A stretch of DNA of 7,485 nucleotides from Thermoflexus sp035573655 (GCA_035573655.1 DATMAC010000373.1:1-7485); one strand, 5' to 3'; positions 1 to 5,647 are shown, numbered from the stretch's first letter. Program-made: numbers and translations. The notes: a model not told the origin generated them from the letters alone.

Positions 1-81
1 GGGCGCCTTTAGCGCCCAGCCCGCCTTCAAAGATCCGAACGGTGCGATTGCTGGAAAGCCCTGAGGGACGCCCTCCCGGCG

Positions 82-110
82 TTGACGCCTCAGGAAGGCC
101 ATGGTATGCT
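82..110 (+). promoter_or_regulatory. sigma70-type promoter for the Roadblock gene
   Basis: A -35 box TTGACG (82-87) and a -10 box TATGCT (105-110) are separated by 17 bases, the optimal housekeeping spacing. Transcription would start near 117, leaving a leader of about 30 nt before the chosen start at 147. The -35 box lies inside a small imperfect inverted repeat, with CCTGAGG at 60-66 and CCTCAGG at 88-94. That repeat might be an operator, but nothing else supports this. The position of the promoter also argues against the upstream ATG at 42 as the real start. Confidence 0.6.
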
Positions 111-146
111 CAGAACGGTAAATCCTCAAGCGCTGGAGCATCGCCG

Positions 147-521
147 ATGGCCAGGTCCCGCACCGAGCTGATCGTTCAGCGGCTGAAAGATCTCCAAGCC
201 AGCACGCCCGACATCGAAGCTTCGGCGTTGGTCTCCGTCGATGGATTAATCATCGCCTCCGCTCTGCCTCGGGACGTGGAGGAGGATCGGGTCTCCGCGA
301 TGTCGGCGGCTATGCTCTCCCTGGGGGAACGGATCGCCAGCGAATTGGGACGGGGGACGCTGGATCAAGTTTATGTGCATGGATCGAACGGTTACGTGAT
401 CCTCATGGCGGTGGGCCAGGAGGCCGTGCTGACGGTGCTCGCGCGGGAGAACGCGAAGTTGGGCTTGGTCTTCCTGGACATGCGGCGGGCGGCCCAGGAT
501 CTGGCTAAATTGGTGGGGTAA
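147..521 (+). CDS. Roadblock/LC7 domain protein
   Basis: This is a 124-residue single-domain protein of the Roadblock/LC7 (MglB-like) fold. Such proteins typically dimerise and bind small Ras-like GTPases or act in polarity and signalling. Family features are an N-terminal helix (about residues 4-18), the strand segment IEASALVSVDGLIIASALP (23-41) and a central helix (about 46-67). The segments VYVHGSNGYVILMAVG and AVLTVLARENAKLGLVFLDMR then form the sheet and last helix. The length is normal for a stand-alone domain. The ATG at 147 is preferred because GGAG (135-138) sits 8 bases upstream and a promoter ends at 110. The in-frame ATG at 42 lies upstream of that promoter and would add 35 low-complexity residues. 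No GTPase partner is visible in the window, so the precise role is unknown. The gene appears monocistronic, with a terminator starting 21 bases after the stop. Confidence 0.88.
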   Translation: MARSRTELIVQRLKDLQASTPDIEASALVSVDGLIIASALPRDVEEDRVSAMSAAMLSLGERIASELGRGTLDQVYVHGSNGYVILMAVGQEAVLTVLARENAKLGLVFLDMRRAAQDLAKLVG

Positions 522-542
522 ACGGCCATGGGTTTGAGGAGC

Positions 543-585
543 AATCGATGGGGAGCGGCCGCCGGGCCCTCCCCATCGATTTTTT
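543..585 (+). terminator. intrinsic terminator of the Roadblock gene
   Basis: A perfect 13-bp stem (543-555 paired with 569-581) with a GC-rich apical segment is followed directly by six T residues (580-585). It begins 21 bases after the TAA stop at 519-521. This is a classic rho-independent terminator, and it separates the Roadblock gene from pyrG. Confidence 0.92.
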
Positions 586-663
586 AGGGGGGCAGTGAGG
601 TGAGGTAAGCCCGGAAGGTCCACATGCCCCCACGAGCTTTGCTTTTCTGAGCGTGGGATAGGT

Positions 664-697
664 GGGCGCCGAAGGCATCGGGCTCCGCTCCTAAAAA
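664..697 (+). repeat. degenerate copy of the GCCGAAGGC hairpin repeat
   Basis: The 13 bases GGGCGCCGAAGGC (664-676) are identical to the centre of the perfect palindrome at 2735-2779. They are followed by a C-rich stretch and an A-run (CTCCTAAAAA), as in the other copies. The right arm has decayed, so only a short stem is left. This is one of four copies in the window (see 2593-2615, 2735-2779 and 5795-5843). Confidence 0.5.
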
Positions 698-702
698 CTG
701 TT

Positions 703-752
703 TTCATCCCTTCTCCCCACGGCCTTTTGGGCCATGGGGAGAAGGAGATGAA
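703..752. repeat. imperfect intergenic hairpin, CTCCCCACGGCC type
   Basis: An inverted repeat pairs 703-724 with 730-752 around a short T-rich loop, with one C·A mismatch (720/734) and one bulged base (746). The core CTCCCCACGGCC and GGGCC-TGGGGAG is shared with the perfect hairpin at 2681-2728, so the two are dispersed copies of one repeat. No T-tract follows on either strand, so it is not a standard terminator. Confidence 0.6.
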
Positions 753-795
753 GGGGGATGGAGCCTTGCCGCCTTCTCTCGCGGGCTCCGAACTG

Positions 796-945
796 TGTAA
801 TTCCTGCTCTGTTGCTTGCAACAGAGCAGGTCATCTCAACTCGTTGTGATGAGCTTTCGATTCGTGGAATTTCTATGAGGGGTTGGCCGCGTAAGCGGCC
901 AACCCCTCATAGAAATTCGATCTTCGTAACAGAGCATGTAATCCC
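796..945. mobile_element. MITE-like element upstream of pyrG
   Basis: The terminal inverted repeats are TGCTCTGTTGC (805-815) and GTAACAGAGCA (926-936), which match at 10 of 11 positions. Immediately outside them are 9-base direct repeats TGTAATTCC (796-804) and TGTAATCCC (937-945), matching at 8 of 9 positions, which resemble a target-site duplication. The left end also forms its own perfect 13-bp hairpin (803-815 with 818-830, loop TT), giving a third copy of the terminal motif. The 132-bp interior codes for nothing and holds a long palindrome (867-918). The structure fits a small non-autonomous transposable element. A cis-regulatory leader for pyrG is the alternative. The transposase family cannot be named from this window. 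Confidence 0.5.
867..918. repeat. perfect 24-bp palindrome with GTAA loop
   Basis: Arms 867-890 and 895-918 are exactly complementary, 24 bp, around a GTAA tetraloop of the stable GNRA type if transcribed on the + strand. The hairpin ends 56 bases before the pyrG start and no T-run follows it, so it is not an ordinary terminator. Near-identical short direct repeats, TTCGATTCGT (856-865) and TTCGATCTTCGT (916-927), overlap its borders. It could stabilise or structure the pyrG 5' leader, or simply be the core of the MITE-like element that contains it. Confidence 0.85.
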
Positions 946-974
946 TCAAAGAAAAGTGAGGAAGGGAGGGTTGC

Positions 975-2579
975 ATGACCAAATACATCTTCTGCACCGG
1001 TGGGGTGGTGAGCAGCGTGGGCAAAGGGGTAGCCGCGGCTGCTCTGGGACGCGTGCTGAAGGCTCGGGGGCTGCGGGTCACGATGCAGAAGTTGGATCCT
1101 TACATCAACGTCGACCCGGGGACGATGAACCCCTTCCAGCATGGGGAGGTTTTCGTCACTGAGGACGGCGCGGAGACCGATCTTGACCTGGGGCATTATG
1201 AGCGTTTCATCGATGAGAACCTCACCCGGGCCAGCAATGTCACCACCGGGCAGATCTATGCAGAGGTGATCGCGAAAGAGCGCCGCGGAGACTACCTGGG
1301 AGGGACCGTCCAGGTGATCCCCCACATCACCAATGAGATCAAGCGACGCATCGGCCTGGTCGCCAAAGTCCATCAGAACCCGGACGTGGTGATCGTGGAG
1401 GTGGGGGGCACGGTGGGGGACATCGAGGGCCTGCCGTTTTTGGAAGCGATCCGTCAGATGCGGCGCGACGTCGGCCGGGACAACGTCCTCTACATCCATG
1501 TGACCTGGCTTCCCTATATCGGGGCCACCGGCGAGTTGAAAACCAAGCCGACCCAACACAGCGTGAACACCCTGCGCAGCGTGGGCATCCAGCCGGATGT
1601 CATCATCGCCCGGGCGGACTATCCGATCCCGGATAACCTGCGGGAGAAAATCGCCCTGTTCTGCGATGTGGACCCGCGGGCGGTGATCCCGTTGCCCACC
1701 GCGAAGATCCTCTACGAGGTCCCCCTGATGCTGGAGGAGGCCGGCTTGGGCGCCTTTGTGGTGGAACGGCTGGGCCTCACCGCCCGGGAGCCGGACTGGA
1801 CCGAATGGTCCCATATGGTCAACGAGATGCGCCGCCCGAAGGAGAAGCTGCCCATCGCCTTGGTGGGCAAATACGTCGATCTCCATGATGCATACATCAG
1901 CGTCCGCGAGGCGCTCATTCACGCCGGCGTCGCCCATGGCGTGGAGGTGCAGATCGAATGGATCCCGGCGGAGGATCTGGAGCACGGCCGCTGCTGGGAC
2001 CGCCTAAAGCGGGTTCACGGGATCGTCGTGCCGGGCGGCTTTGGCTACCGGGGGGTGGAGGGGAAGATCCTGGCCGCGCGTTACGCGCGGGAAAACCAAG
2101 TTCCCTACCTGGGCCTCTGCCTGGGGATGCAGGTAATGGTGATCGAGCTGGCCCGCCATGCCTTGGGCTCCGATGAGCCCAACAGCACCGAATTCAACCC
2201 CCACACCCGCTATCCGGTGATCGACTTGCTGCCGGAGCAGCGGGATATCACCGATCTGGGGGGGACGATGCGACTGGGCGCGTATCCATGCGTGCTGGTG
2301 CCGGGGACGAAGGCGGCCCAGGCCTATGGGGTGGACCTGGTCTATGAGCGGCATCGTCACCGCTTCGAGTTCAACAACGCCTATCGGGATCTCCTGCAGC
2401 GGGCGGGACTGGTGTTCAGCGGTCTCTCGCCCGATGGCCGGCTGGTGGAGATCGTGGAGCTGGAGGGGCATCCGTTTATGTTAGGGACCCAATTCCATCC
2501 GGAGTTCAAGAGCCGGCCCAACCGGCCCCACCCGCTCTTTAAGGCCTTCATCGCCGCGGCCGCTGCTCGGCTGGATTAA
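975..2579 (+). CDS. pyrG: CTP synthase (glutamine-hydrolysing)
   Basis: This cytosolic enzyme makes CTP from UTP, ATP and glutamine, the last step of de novo CTP synthesis. The 534 residues match the family length. The N-terminal synthetase domain (about 1-268) starts with MTKYIFCTGGVVSSVGKG, whose P-loop is at 9-18. It also carries the Mg-binding Asp71 in DLGHYERF and Glu142 in VEVGGTVGDIEG. The C-terminal class I glutamine amidotransferase domain (about 293-530) shows the oxyanion loop GGFGYRG (354-360), the nucleophile Cys382 in LGLCLGMQ, and His508/Glu510 in TQFHPEF. All key residues are present. The ATG at 975 has AGGGAGGG (963-970) five bases from the strongest part of the site, GGAGG at 965-969. 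The gene stands alone, preceded by a MITE-like element and convergent with the pyrophosphatase operon. Confidence 0.98.
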   Translation: MTKYIFCTGGVVSSVGKGVAAAALGRVLKARGLRVTMQKLDPYINVDPGTMNPFQHGEVFVTEDGAETDLDLGHYERFIDENLTRASNVTTGQIYAEVIAKERRGDYLGGTVQVIPHITNEIKRRIGLVAKVHQNPDVVIVEVGGTVGDIEGLPFLEAIRQMRRDVGRDNVLYIHVTWLPYIGATGELKTKPTQHSVNTLRSVGIQPDVIIARADYPIPDNLREKIALFCDVDPRAVIPLPTAKILYEVPLMLEEAGLGAFVVERLGLTAREPDWTEWSHMVNEMRRPKEKLPIALVGKYVDLHDAYISVREALIHAGVAHGVEVQIEWIPAEDLEHGRCWDRLKRVHGIVVPGGFGYRGVEGKILAARYARENQVPYLGLCLGMQVMVIELARHALGSDEPNSTEFNPHTRYPVIDLLPEQRDITDLGGTMRLGAYPCVLVPGTKAAQAYGVDLVYERHRHRFEFNNAYRDLLQRAGLVFSGLSPDGRLVEIVELEGHPFMLGTQFHPEFKSRPNRPHPLFKAFIAAAAARLD

Positions 2580-2592
2580 GAGGGTCATGCTC

Positions 2593-2615
2593 GACGCACG
2601 CCGAAGACGTGCGTC
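2593..2615 (+). repeat. small hairpin after pyrG, GCCGAAGAC-core repeat
   Basis: An 8-bp perfect stem (2593-2600 with 2608-2615) starts 13 bases after the pyrG stop. Its loop region carries GCCGAAGAC (2600-2608), a one-base variant of the GCCGAAGGC core found elsewhere, followed by a C-run and AAAA (2620-2628). The T-run at 2631-2635 lies 15 bases past the stem, too far for a standard terminator. It may still be the nearest thing pyrG has to a 3' end signal. Confidence 0.45.
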
Positions 2616-2680
2616 TCAGCCCCCAAAAGATTTTTCATCCTGAGGATATGAGATGGTGCGGGCCGATGGCCCCACCCCCC

Positions 2681-2728
2681 TTTATCCCCCCTCCCCACGG
2701 CCCTTGGGCCGTGGGGAGGGGGGATAAA
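2681..2728. repeat. perfect 23-bp hairpin, CTCCCCACGGCC type
   Basis: Arms 2681-2703 and 2706-2728 are exactly complementary with only TT between them. The core is shared with the imperfect hairpin at 703-752. It sits in the convergent junction between pyrG and the pyrophosphatase operon. No T-tract flanks it, so its effect on transcription is unclear. Confidence 0.85.
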
Positions 2729-2734
2729 AGAGAT

Positions 2735-2779
2735 TTTGGGGGGGAGCCGGGCGCCGAAGGCGCCCGGCTCCCCCCCAAA
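2735..2779. repeat. perfect 21-bp palindrome with GAA loop
   Basis: Arms 2735-2755 and 2759-2779 pair perfectly around a GAA triloop (TTC on the other strand), including a run of 7 G facing 7 C. It is the best-preserved relative of the palindrome at 5795-5843. It begins 26 bases beyond the end of the - strand operon (stop codon at 2806-2808) and could act as a processing or mRNA 3' stabilising structure. It lacks a T-tract in either direction. Confidence 0.85.
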
Positions 2780-2805
2780 TCCCCAAGGGACCAAAACTAA
2801 TGTCG

Positions 2806-3192
2806 TTACTTTTTCTTCGCTTGGCATTCCTGAAGGCGCGTCTGTAAATCCGCGTTGGCTGCCCGCAGGATTTGAAGCTCCGCCTGGAGGCTGCTGACTT
2901 TCATCTCCAGGGCTTGAACCGTCTTCAACAATGTAAAGGCGCGATATCGCATCACCGAAAGCTCCGCGTGGAGCCGGAGCGGATGCGATTCGGAGGGGGG
3001 AGCGCTCGATCCCATTCGCTCCTGTAGGGCTGCCAGCCCCTCCGCCAGAGCGATGCGAGCGATCTCCTCGACCGCCTGGCCCTGAGCGGTCGCGATGGTC
3101 TGAAGCGCCTCCAGGGTCTCGGCCAGCACCGGAATGACCAGGGTGGCGAGACGAGCCCTTGGGAAGAAGGTCTCCTCAAAGTCCTCCAGCAT
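2806..3192 (-). CDS. hypothetical RHH-like plus coiled-coil protein
   Basis: The function of this 128-residue protein is not recognised. Residues about 13-58 (LATLVIPVLAETLEALQTIA and then QGQAVEEIARIALAEGLAAL) read like a strand-helix-helix unit of the ribbon-helix-helix type, often DNA-binding. A linker rich in Pro and Ser (61-70) follows, then SVMRYRAF (79-86) and a heptad-patterned helix (about 88-124), probably a dimerising coiled coil ending in a basic tail. The same layout and motif recur in the gene at 4380-4781, so the two look like diverged paralogs. The ATG at 3192 has AGGAGG five bases upstream. It is the last gene of the operon, 35 bases after ppa. A DNA-binding regulator or a structural partner protein are both possible. 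Confidence 0.75.
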   Translation of the reverse strand: MLEDFEETFFPRARLATLVIPVLAETLEALQTIATAQGQAVEEIARIALAEGLAALQERMGSSAPPSESHPLRLHAELSVMRYRAFTLLKTVQALEMKVSSLQAELQILRAANADLQTRLQECQAKKK

Positions 3193-3227
3193 TCGAACCT
3201 CCTCTCGATGGAGAGGGAAGGCTCACC

Positions 3228-3767
3228 TTAAGGGATGCCTTGCCCCGCGTGGACGGCATAAAGCTGGATGGCGTGAAGGATCCGCTCCCGGGCCTGCTCG
3301 GCGTTATCCCATCCCAGCGCTCGGACCCGCCCGCCTTCCAAGTCTTTATAGACCGTGAAAAAGTGAGCGACCTCTCGAAGGAAGTGCTGGGGGATGTCCG
3401 AGATATCGTGATAATCTTGAAACAGTGGATCGTGAGCGGGGACCGCCAAGATCTTATCATCCGGGTTGTCCCGATCCAGCATCCGGAACAAGCCGATGGG
3501 CCGCGCCGTGATCATGCACCCTGGGAAGGTGGGCTCAGTGACCATCACCAGGACGTCCAGAGGATCCCCATCGTCGTAGAGGGTCTGAGGGATTAGCCCA
3601 TAATCTCCTGGATAATGGATCGGGGAATAAAGCACCCGATCCAGCCGGATCATGCCGGTGGATTTATCGAACTCATATTTGTTGCGGGAACCCTTAGGGA
3701 TCTCCACGATCACATGGATGAGATGGGGTATAGCAGGCCCCGGTGAAAGATCCTTCCACAAATTCAT
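3228..3767 (-). CDS. ppa: inorganic pyrophosphatase, family I
   Basis: The enzyme hydrolyses cytosolic pyrophosphate to phosphate with Mg, pulling nucleic acid and activation reactions forward. The 179-residue length is typical of bacterial family I. Every active-site residue known from the E. coli enzyme has a visible counterpart: Glu22, Lys30, Glu32, Arg44, Tyr56, the signature DGDPLD with Asp66, Asp68 and Asp71, then Asp98, Asp103, Lys105, Tyr140 and Lys141. The start is ATG at 3767 because AGGAGG (3773-3778) lies five bases upstream. The in-frame GTG at 3773 overlaps that site and is unlikely. It is the fourth gene of the - strand operon, 21 bases after the HEAT gene. Family I pyrophosphatases are strongly inhibited by fluoride, which fits the riboswitch in the operon leader. 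Confidence 0.97.
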   Translation of the reverse strand: MNLWKDLSPGPAIPHLIHVIVEIPKGSRNKYEFDKSTGMIRLDRVLYSPIHYPGDYGLIPQTLYDDGDPLDVLVMVTEPTFPGCMITARPIGLFRMLDRDNPDDKILAVPAHDPLFQDYHDISDIPQHFLREVAHFFTVYKDLEGGRVRALGWDNAEQARERILHAIQLYAVHAGQGIP

Positions 3768-3788
3768 CAGCACCTCCTGTTCGTTAAT

Positions 3789-4283
3789 TTAGTTAAATCC
3801 CTCCTTAGGAGCGGTGGTCTCCCAGGCGGCCCGGGCGGCGCGCCGCACGGTTTCCGAGGGATCGTTCAAGGCTTCCCGCAGGGCCTCGCGGGCCCGAGGA
3901 TCATGGAAAGCTCCGAGGGCTTCGACGGCCGCCAGCCGAACGGGCAGCGGAACTTCCATCCGTAAGAGCACGGACAAGGCCGGGATGGCCTGGGGATCCT
4001 GAAGGTGTCCCAGGCTGCGGACCGCCGCTTCTTGGACCCCAAAATCCCGGGCGTGAAGGGCGGCCTCGATCAAAGCGGGAACCGCCCGGAGGTCCCCGAG
4101 TTGGCCCAGGATGGTCGCTGCCAGGATCGCCCGGCTGCGCTCCGGGTGCCAGAGGGCGCGGAGCAGTTTCGCGAAAAAGTCCGCATCTTCCTTTAATGAG
4201 GCCCCGCAGGTGGGGCACACCTCCTGGGCCTCGACAGGGAGCTCCGCCCAGCAATTCGGACAAAAGCGCGTGATGCGCTCCAT
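3789..4283 (-). CDS. zinc-ribbon and HEAT-repeat protein
   Basis: This 164-residue protein opens with a zinc ribbon, CPNC (Cys8, Cys11) and CPTC (Cys23, Cys26). It continues as a helical repeat array of HEAT/PBS-lyase type, with about four units over residues 47-156. Recognisable signatures are AILAATILGQLGDLRAVPALIEAA, then QEAAVRSLGHLQDPQAIPALSVLL, RLAAVEALGAFHDPRAREALREAL and a final ETVRRAARAAWE. Such arrays usually mediate protein-protein contacts, and no catalytic motif is seen. The ATG at 4283 is chosen because AGGAGG (4290-4295) is six bases upstream and the zinc ribbon starts at once. The ATG at 4316 has no such site. It follows the coiled-coil gene by 96 bases and precedes ppa by 21. 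The role is unknown; an adaptor or scaffold is an inference. Confidence 0.85.
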   Translation of the reverse strand: MERITRFCPNCWAELPVEAQEVCPTCGASLKEDADFFAKLLRALWHPERSRAILAATILGQLGDLRAVPALIEAALHARDFGVQEAAVRSLGHLQDPQAIPALSVLLRMEVPLPVRLAAVEALGAFHDPRAREALREALNDPSETVRRAARAAWETTAPKEGFN

Positions 4284-4379
4284 GGGAGACCTCCTCGACA
4301 GCGTCCGGCCCTCCATTCACGCATTCGGAGGGCAGTCCCCAAATGGGGCGCGAACATGCGAGTTGGGCGAGTGACGCAT

Positions 4380-4781
4380 TCAGGTATCGAGGTTTCCCTG
4401 CGAACGGCGCAGGGCCTCCCGCAGGCGAGCGTTCTCTTCCTGCAGGCGGCGGACCACCTCCTGGAGCCCGACGCTCATGGTTTCGATGGCCCCGTGGCTG
4501 AGTTCCCATCGCTGGAGGGATTGTTCCGCTTGGAAGAGGCGGAACTTCATCACGGCGTAGCGCCCCTCCGTTTCGATCAGGCGCCGGATCAGGCGCTCCA
4601 CTTCCTCTGCGGAGCGCTGCCCGGTCGCCACTCCGGTGAGCACAGTGTGACCCTCCGCGTAGGCAGCCCCCAAGCCCAGGAAGTAGAGCAGGCCCTCGGT
4701 GTCCGTCAGGCCCCTGGACTCCCAGAAGGACCGCCATCGCTGCGCCGTCTCCTCATCCACTTCGATCGTCCAGCGCACCAT
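4380..4781 (-). CDS. hypothetical coiled-coil protein, paralog-like
   Basis: This 133-residue protein is not assigned to a known family. It begins with a strand-like VRWTIEV and two helices (about 10-43), superficially like a ribbon-helix-helix unit. A helix at 57-72 follows, then the motif AVMKFRLF (76-83) and a long heptad-patterned helix (about 84-126, ending EENARLREALRR). The order of parts and the motif match the protein at 2806-3192 (SVMRYRAF), so a distant common origin is likely. The ATG at 4781 lies inside the end of the DUF6062 gene, giving a 29-base overlap. This suggests translational coupling, and a GGGAGG site is 9 bases upstream with GGAG closer. It is the second gene of the fluoride-switch operon. 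Confidence 0.75.
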   Translation of the reverse strand: MVRWTIEVDEETAQRWRSFWESRGLTDTEGLLYFLGLGAAYAEGHTVLTGVATGQRSAEEVERLIRRLIETEGRYAVMKFRLFQAEQSLQRWELSHGAIETMSVGLQEVVRRLQEENARLREALRRSQGNLDT

Positions 4782-5520
4782 CGCTCTCCACCTCCCCTAC
4801 GAAGAAGGCGACCGCCCGAATCCATGAGCGGCGCTCTTCCGGGCTTATAGGCTCGTGGCGGTGATTCCAGTCGTGCTTGCGGATGTATTCCCGCAGGTTC
4901 CCAAGCAGGCGTCGAAGGCGCCGGGCCGTGTCGCCGGCCAACCAGGCGAAGCAGTCGGGGGCGCGGTCGCGGGCGCAGACCAGGGCCATCCGCAGGTGAG
5001 GTAGGCACAGCCCATCGGAGGCCTCATAGCGCCTTCGCACCTCGGCTTCCGTCAGGCCTTCCACCAGCCACTCCGCGTATGCCCGGGCCGTGTCCTCCCC
5101 GAGCCGACACACCCGGCACCGCTGGCGCCCCTGCAGGCCGGGGACCCCGTTTGGATCCGTAGCCGACGGGAGAAAGTGGGGGAGGGATCGGATCAGCCAC
5201 TGATGGAAGGAGGAGGAAGGCCGGGCCGATCCCCGGGCCAGCGCTTCCAGGCTGGGGATCACCCGTTGCAGGAGATCCTCATAAAGGATGGCGTTCCCTA
5301 GCCCATCCCCATAACGCCGGGCCTCCAGGCGCTGCAGCTGCCAGGCGTGGCGATCGCAGAACCCGAGGCCTGCCGCCCACTGCTCCCGGGTGGCTGGATC
5401 GTTGATGTTCTCCCAGAGCAGGTGATCCAGATAACGCTGCTCCGCCTCCCGCTGCAGACGACACAGCGGGCAGCCTGACTGTTGCATCGCGTGGAGGAGA
5501 TTCGCCAGCCCCCAGCTCAT
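4753..5520 (-). CDS. DUF6062-like protein with duplicated Cys/His module
   Basis: This 255-residue protein resembles the uncharacterised DUF6062 family. The assignment rests on the opening GLANLLHAM-x5-CPLC and the C-terminal block EYIRKHDWNHRHEPISPEE, recalled as typical of that family. It holds two similar halves with potential metal ligands: Cys17, Cys20, Cys55, His58 (CPLC and FCDRH) and Cys135, Cys138, Cys172, His175 (CRVC and LCLPH). No membrane segment or signal peptide is seen, so it is probably cytosolic. ATG 5520 is chosen because GGGAGGG lies six bases upstream. The longer in-frame start at 5553 would fall inside the riboswitch terminator. It is the first gene after the riboswitch. 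Its biochemical function is unknown; metal or redox chemistry is inference. Confidence 0.85.
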   Translation of the reverse strand: MSWGLANLLHAMQQSGCPLCRLQREAEQRYLDHLLWENINDPATREQWAAGLGFCDRHAWQLQRLEARRYGDGLGNAILYEDLLQRVIPSLEALARGSARPSSSFHQWLIRSLPHFLPSATDPNGVPGLQGRQRCRVCRLGEDTARAYAEWLVEGLTEAEVRRRYEASDGLCLPHLRMALVCARDRAPDCFAWLAGDTARRLRRLLGNLREYIRKHDWNHRHEPISPEERRSWIRAVAFFVGEVESDGALDDRSG

Positions 5521-5544
5521 CACGGCCCTCCCGATCACGCTCCC

Positions 5545-5585
5545 AAAAAACAAAAAGCCTCTATCTCCCCAAGGAGATAGAGGCT
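5545..5585 (-). terminator. riboswitch-controlled intrinsic terminator
   Basis: On the - strand a perfect 13-bp stem (5585-5573 with 5568-5556, loop TTGG) is followed by TTTTT, one G and TTTTTT down to 5545. It lies between the promoter and the first start codon, so it must be conditional. The first six bases of its 5' arm, AGCCTC (5585-5580), are the same bases that pair with the aptamer loop. Aptamer folding and termination are therefore mutually exclusive. Confidence 0.93.
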
Positions 5586-5647
5586 ATCAGCCATGCCTGG
5601 CATGGCGGTTCGCGGGAAGCCCCGCCCGGCGAGCCTCATCGCCGGAG
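5578..5647 (-). promoter_or_regulatory. fluoride riboswitch (crcB motif)
   Basis: The - strand leader shows the elements I recall for the fluoride aptamer. Hairpin 1 is CCGGCG/CGCCGG (5645-5640 with 5631-5626) with loop ATGAGGCT (5639-5632). A joining segment reads GAACC. A second stem GCCATG/CATGGC (5606-5601 with 5595-5590) follows, then CTGAT and AGCCTCTA. The loop bases GAGGCT (5637-5632) pair perfectly with AGCCTC (5585-5580), giving the defining pseudoknot. The Thermotoga petrophila aptamer has GATGAGGCC and CTGATGGCCTC at the same places, so the pseudoknot covaries. An extra small hairpin GCGGG/CCCGC (5625-5612) lies between the stems. Ligand binding should hold AGCCTC and block the terminator, an ON switch. 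It controls the five-gene operon with ppa. Confidence 0.9.

Noticed and set aside
1..17. Hairpin GGGCGC/GCGCCC at the window start
   Set aside because: It has only a 6-bp stem, no T-run after it and truncated context, so it could be the end of an upstream structure but cannot be supported.
42..146. N-terminal extension of the Roadblock protein from the ATG at 42
   Set aside because: It spans a good promoter (82-110), has no ribosome binding site and adds residues unlike the family. The ATG at 147 has GGAG at proper spacing.
246..821. 191-codon - strand frame opposite the Roadblock gene
   Set aside because: It crosses the intrinsic terminator and the Roadblock coding region and has no recognisable sequence.
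873..1985. 370-codon open frame on the - strand opposite pyrG
   Set aside because: It is a shadow of the well-conserved CTP synthase and runs into the 24-bp palindrome. No domain is seen.
586..2805. CRISPR array suggested by several repeats
   Set aside because: The repeats are few, irregularly spaced, each self-complementary and without equal-length spacers or cas genes.
3901..4737. 278-codon - strand frame across the HEAT and coiled-coil genes
   Set aside because: It is out of frame with two supported genes, rich in Gly, Pro and Arg, and has no family resemblance.
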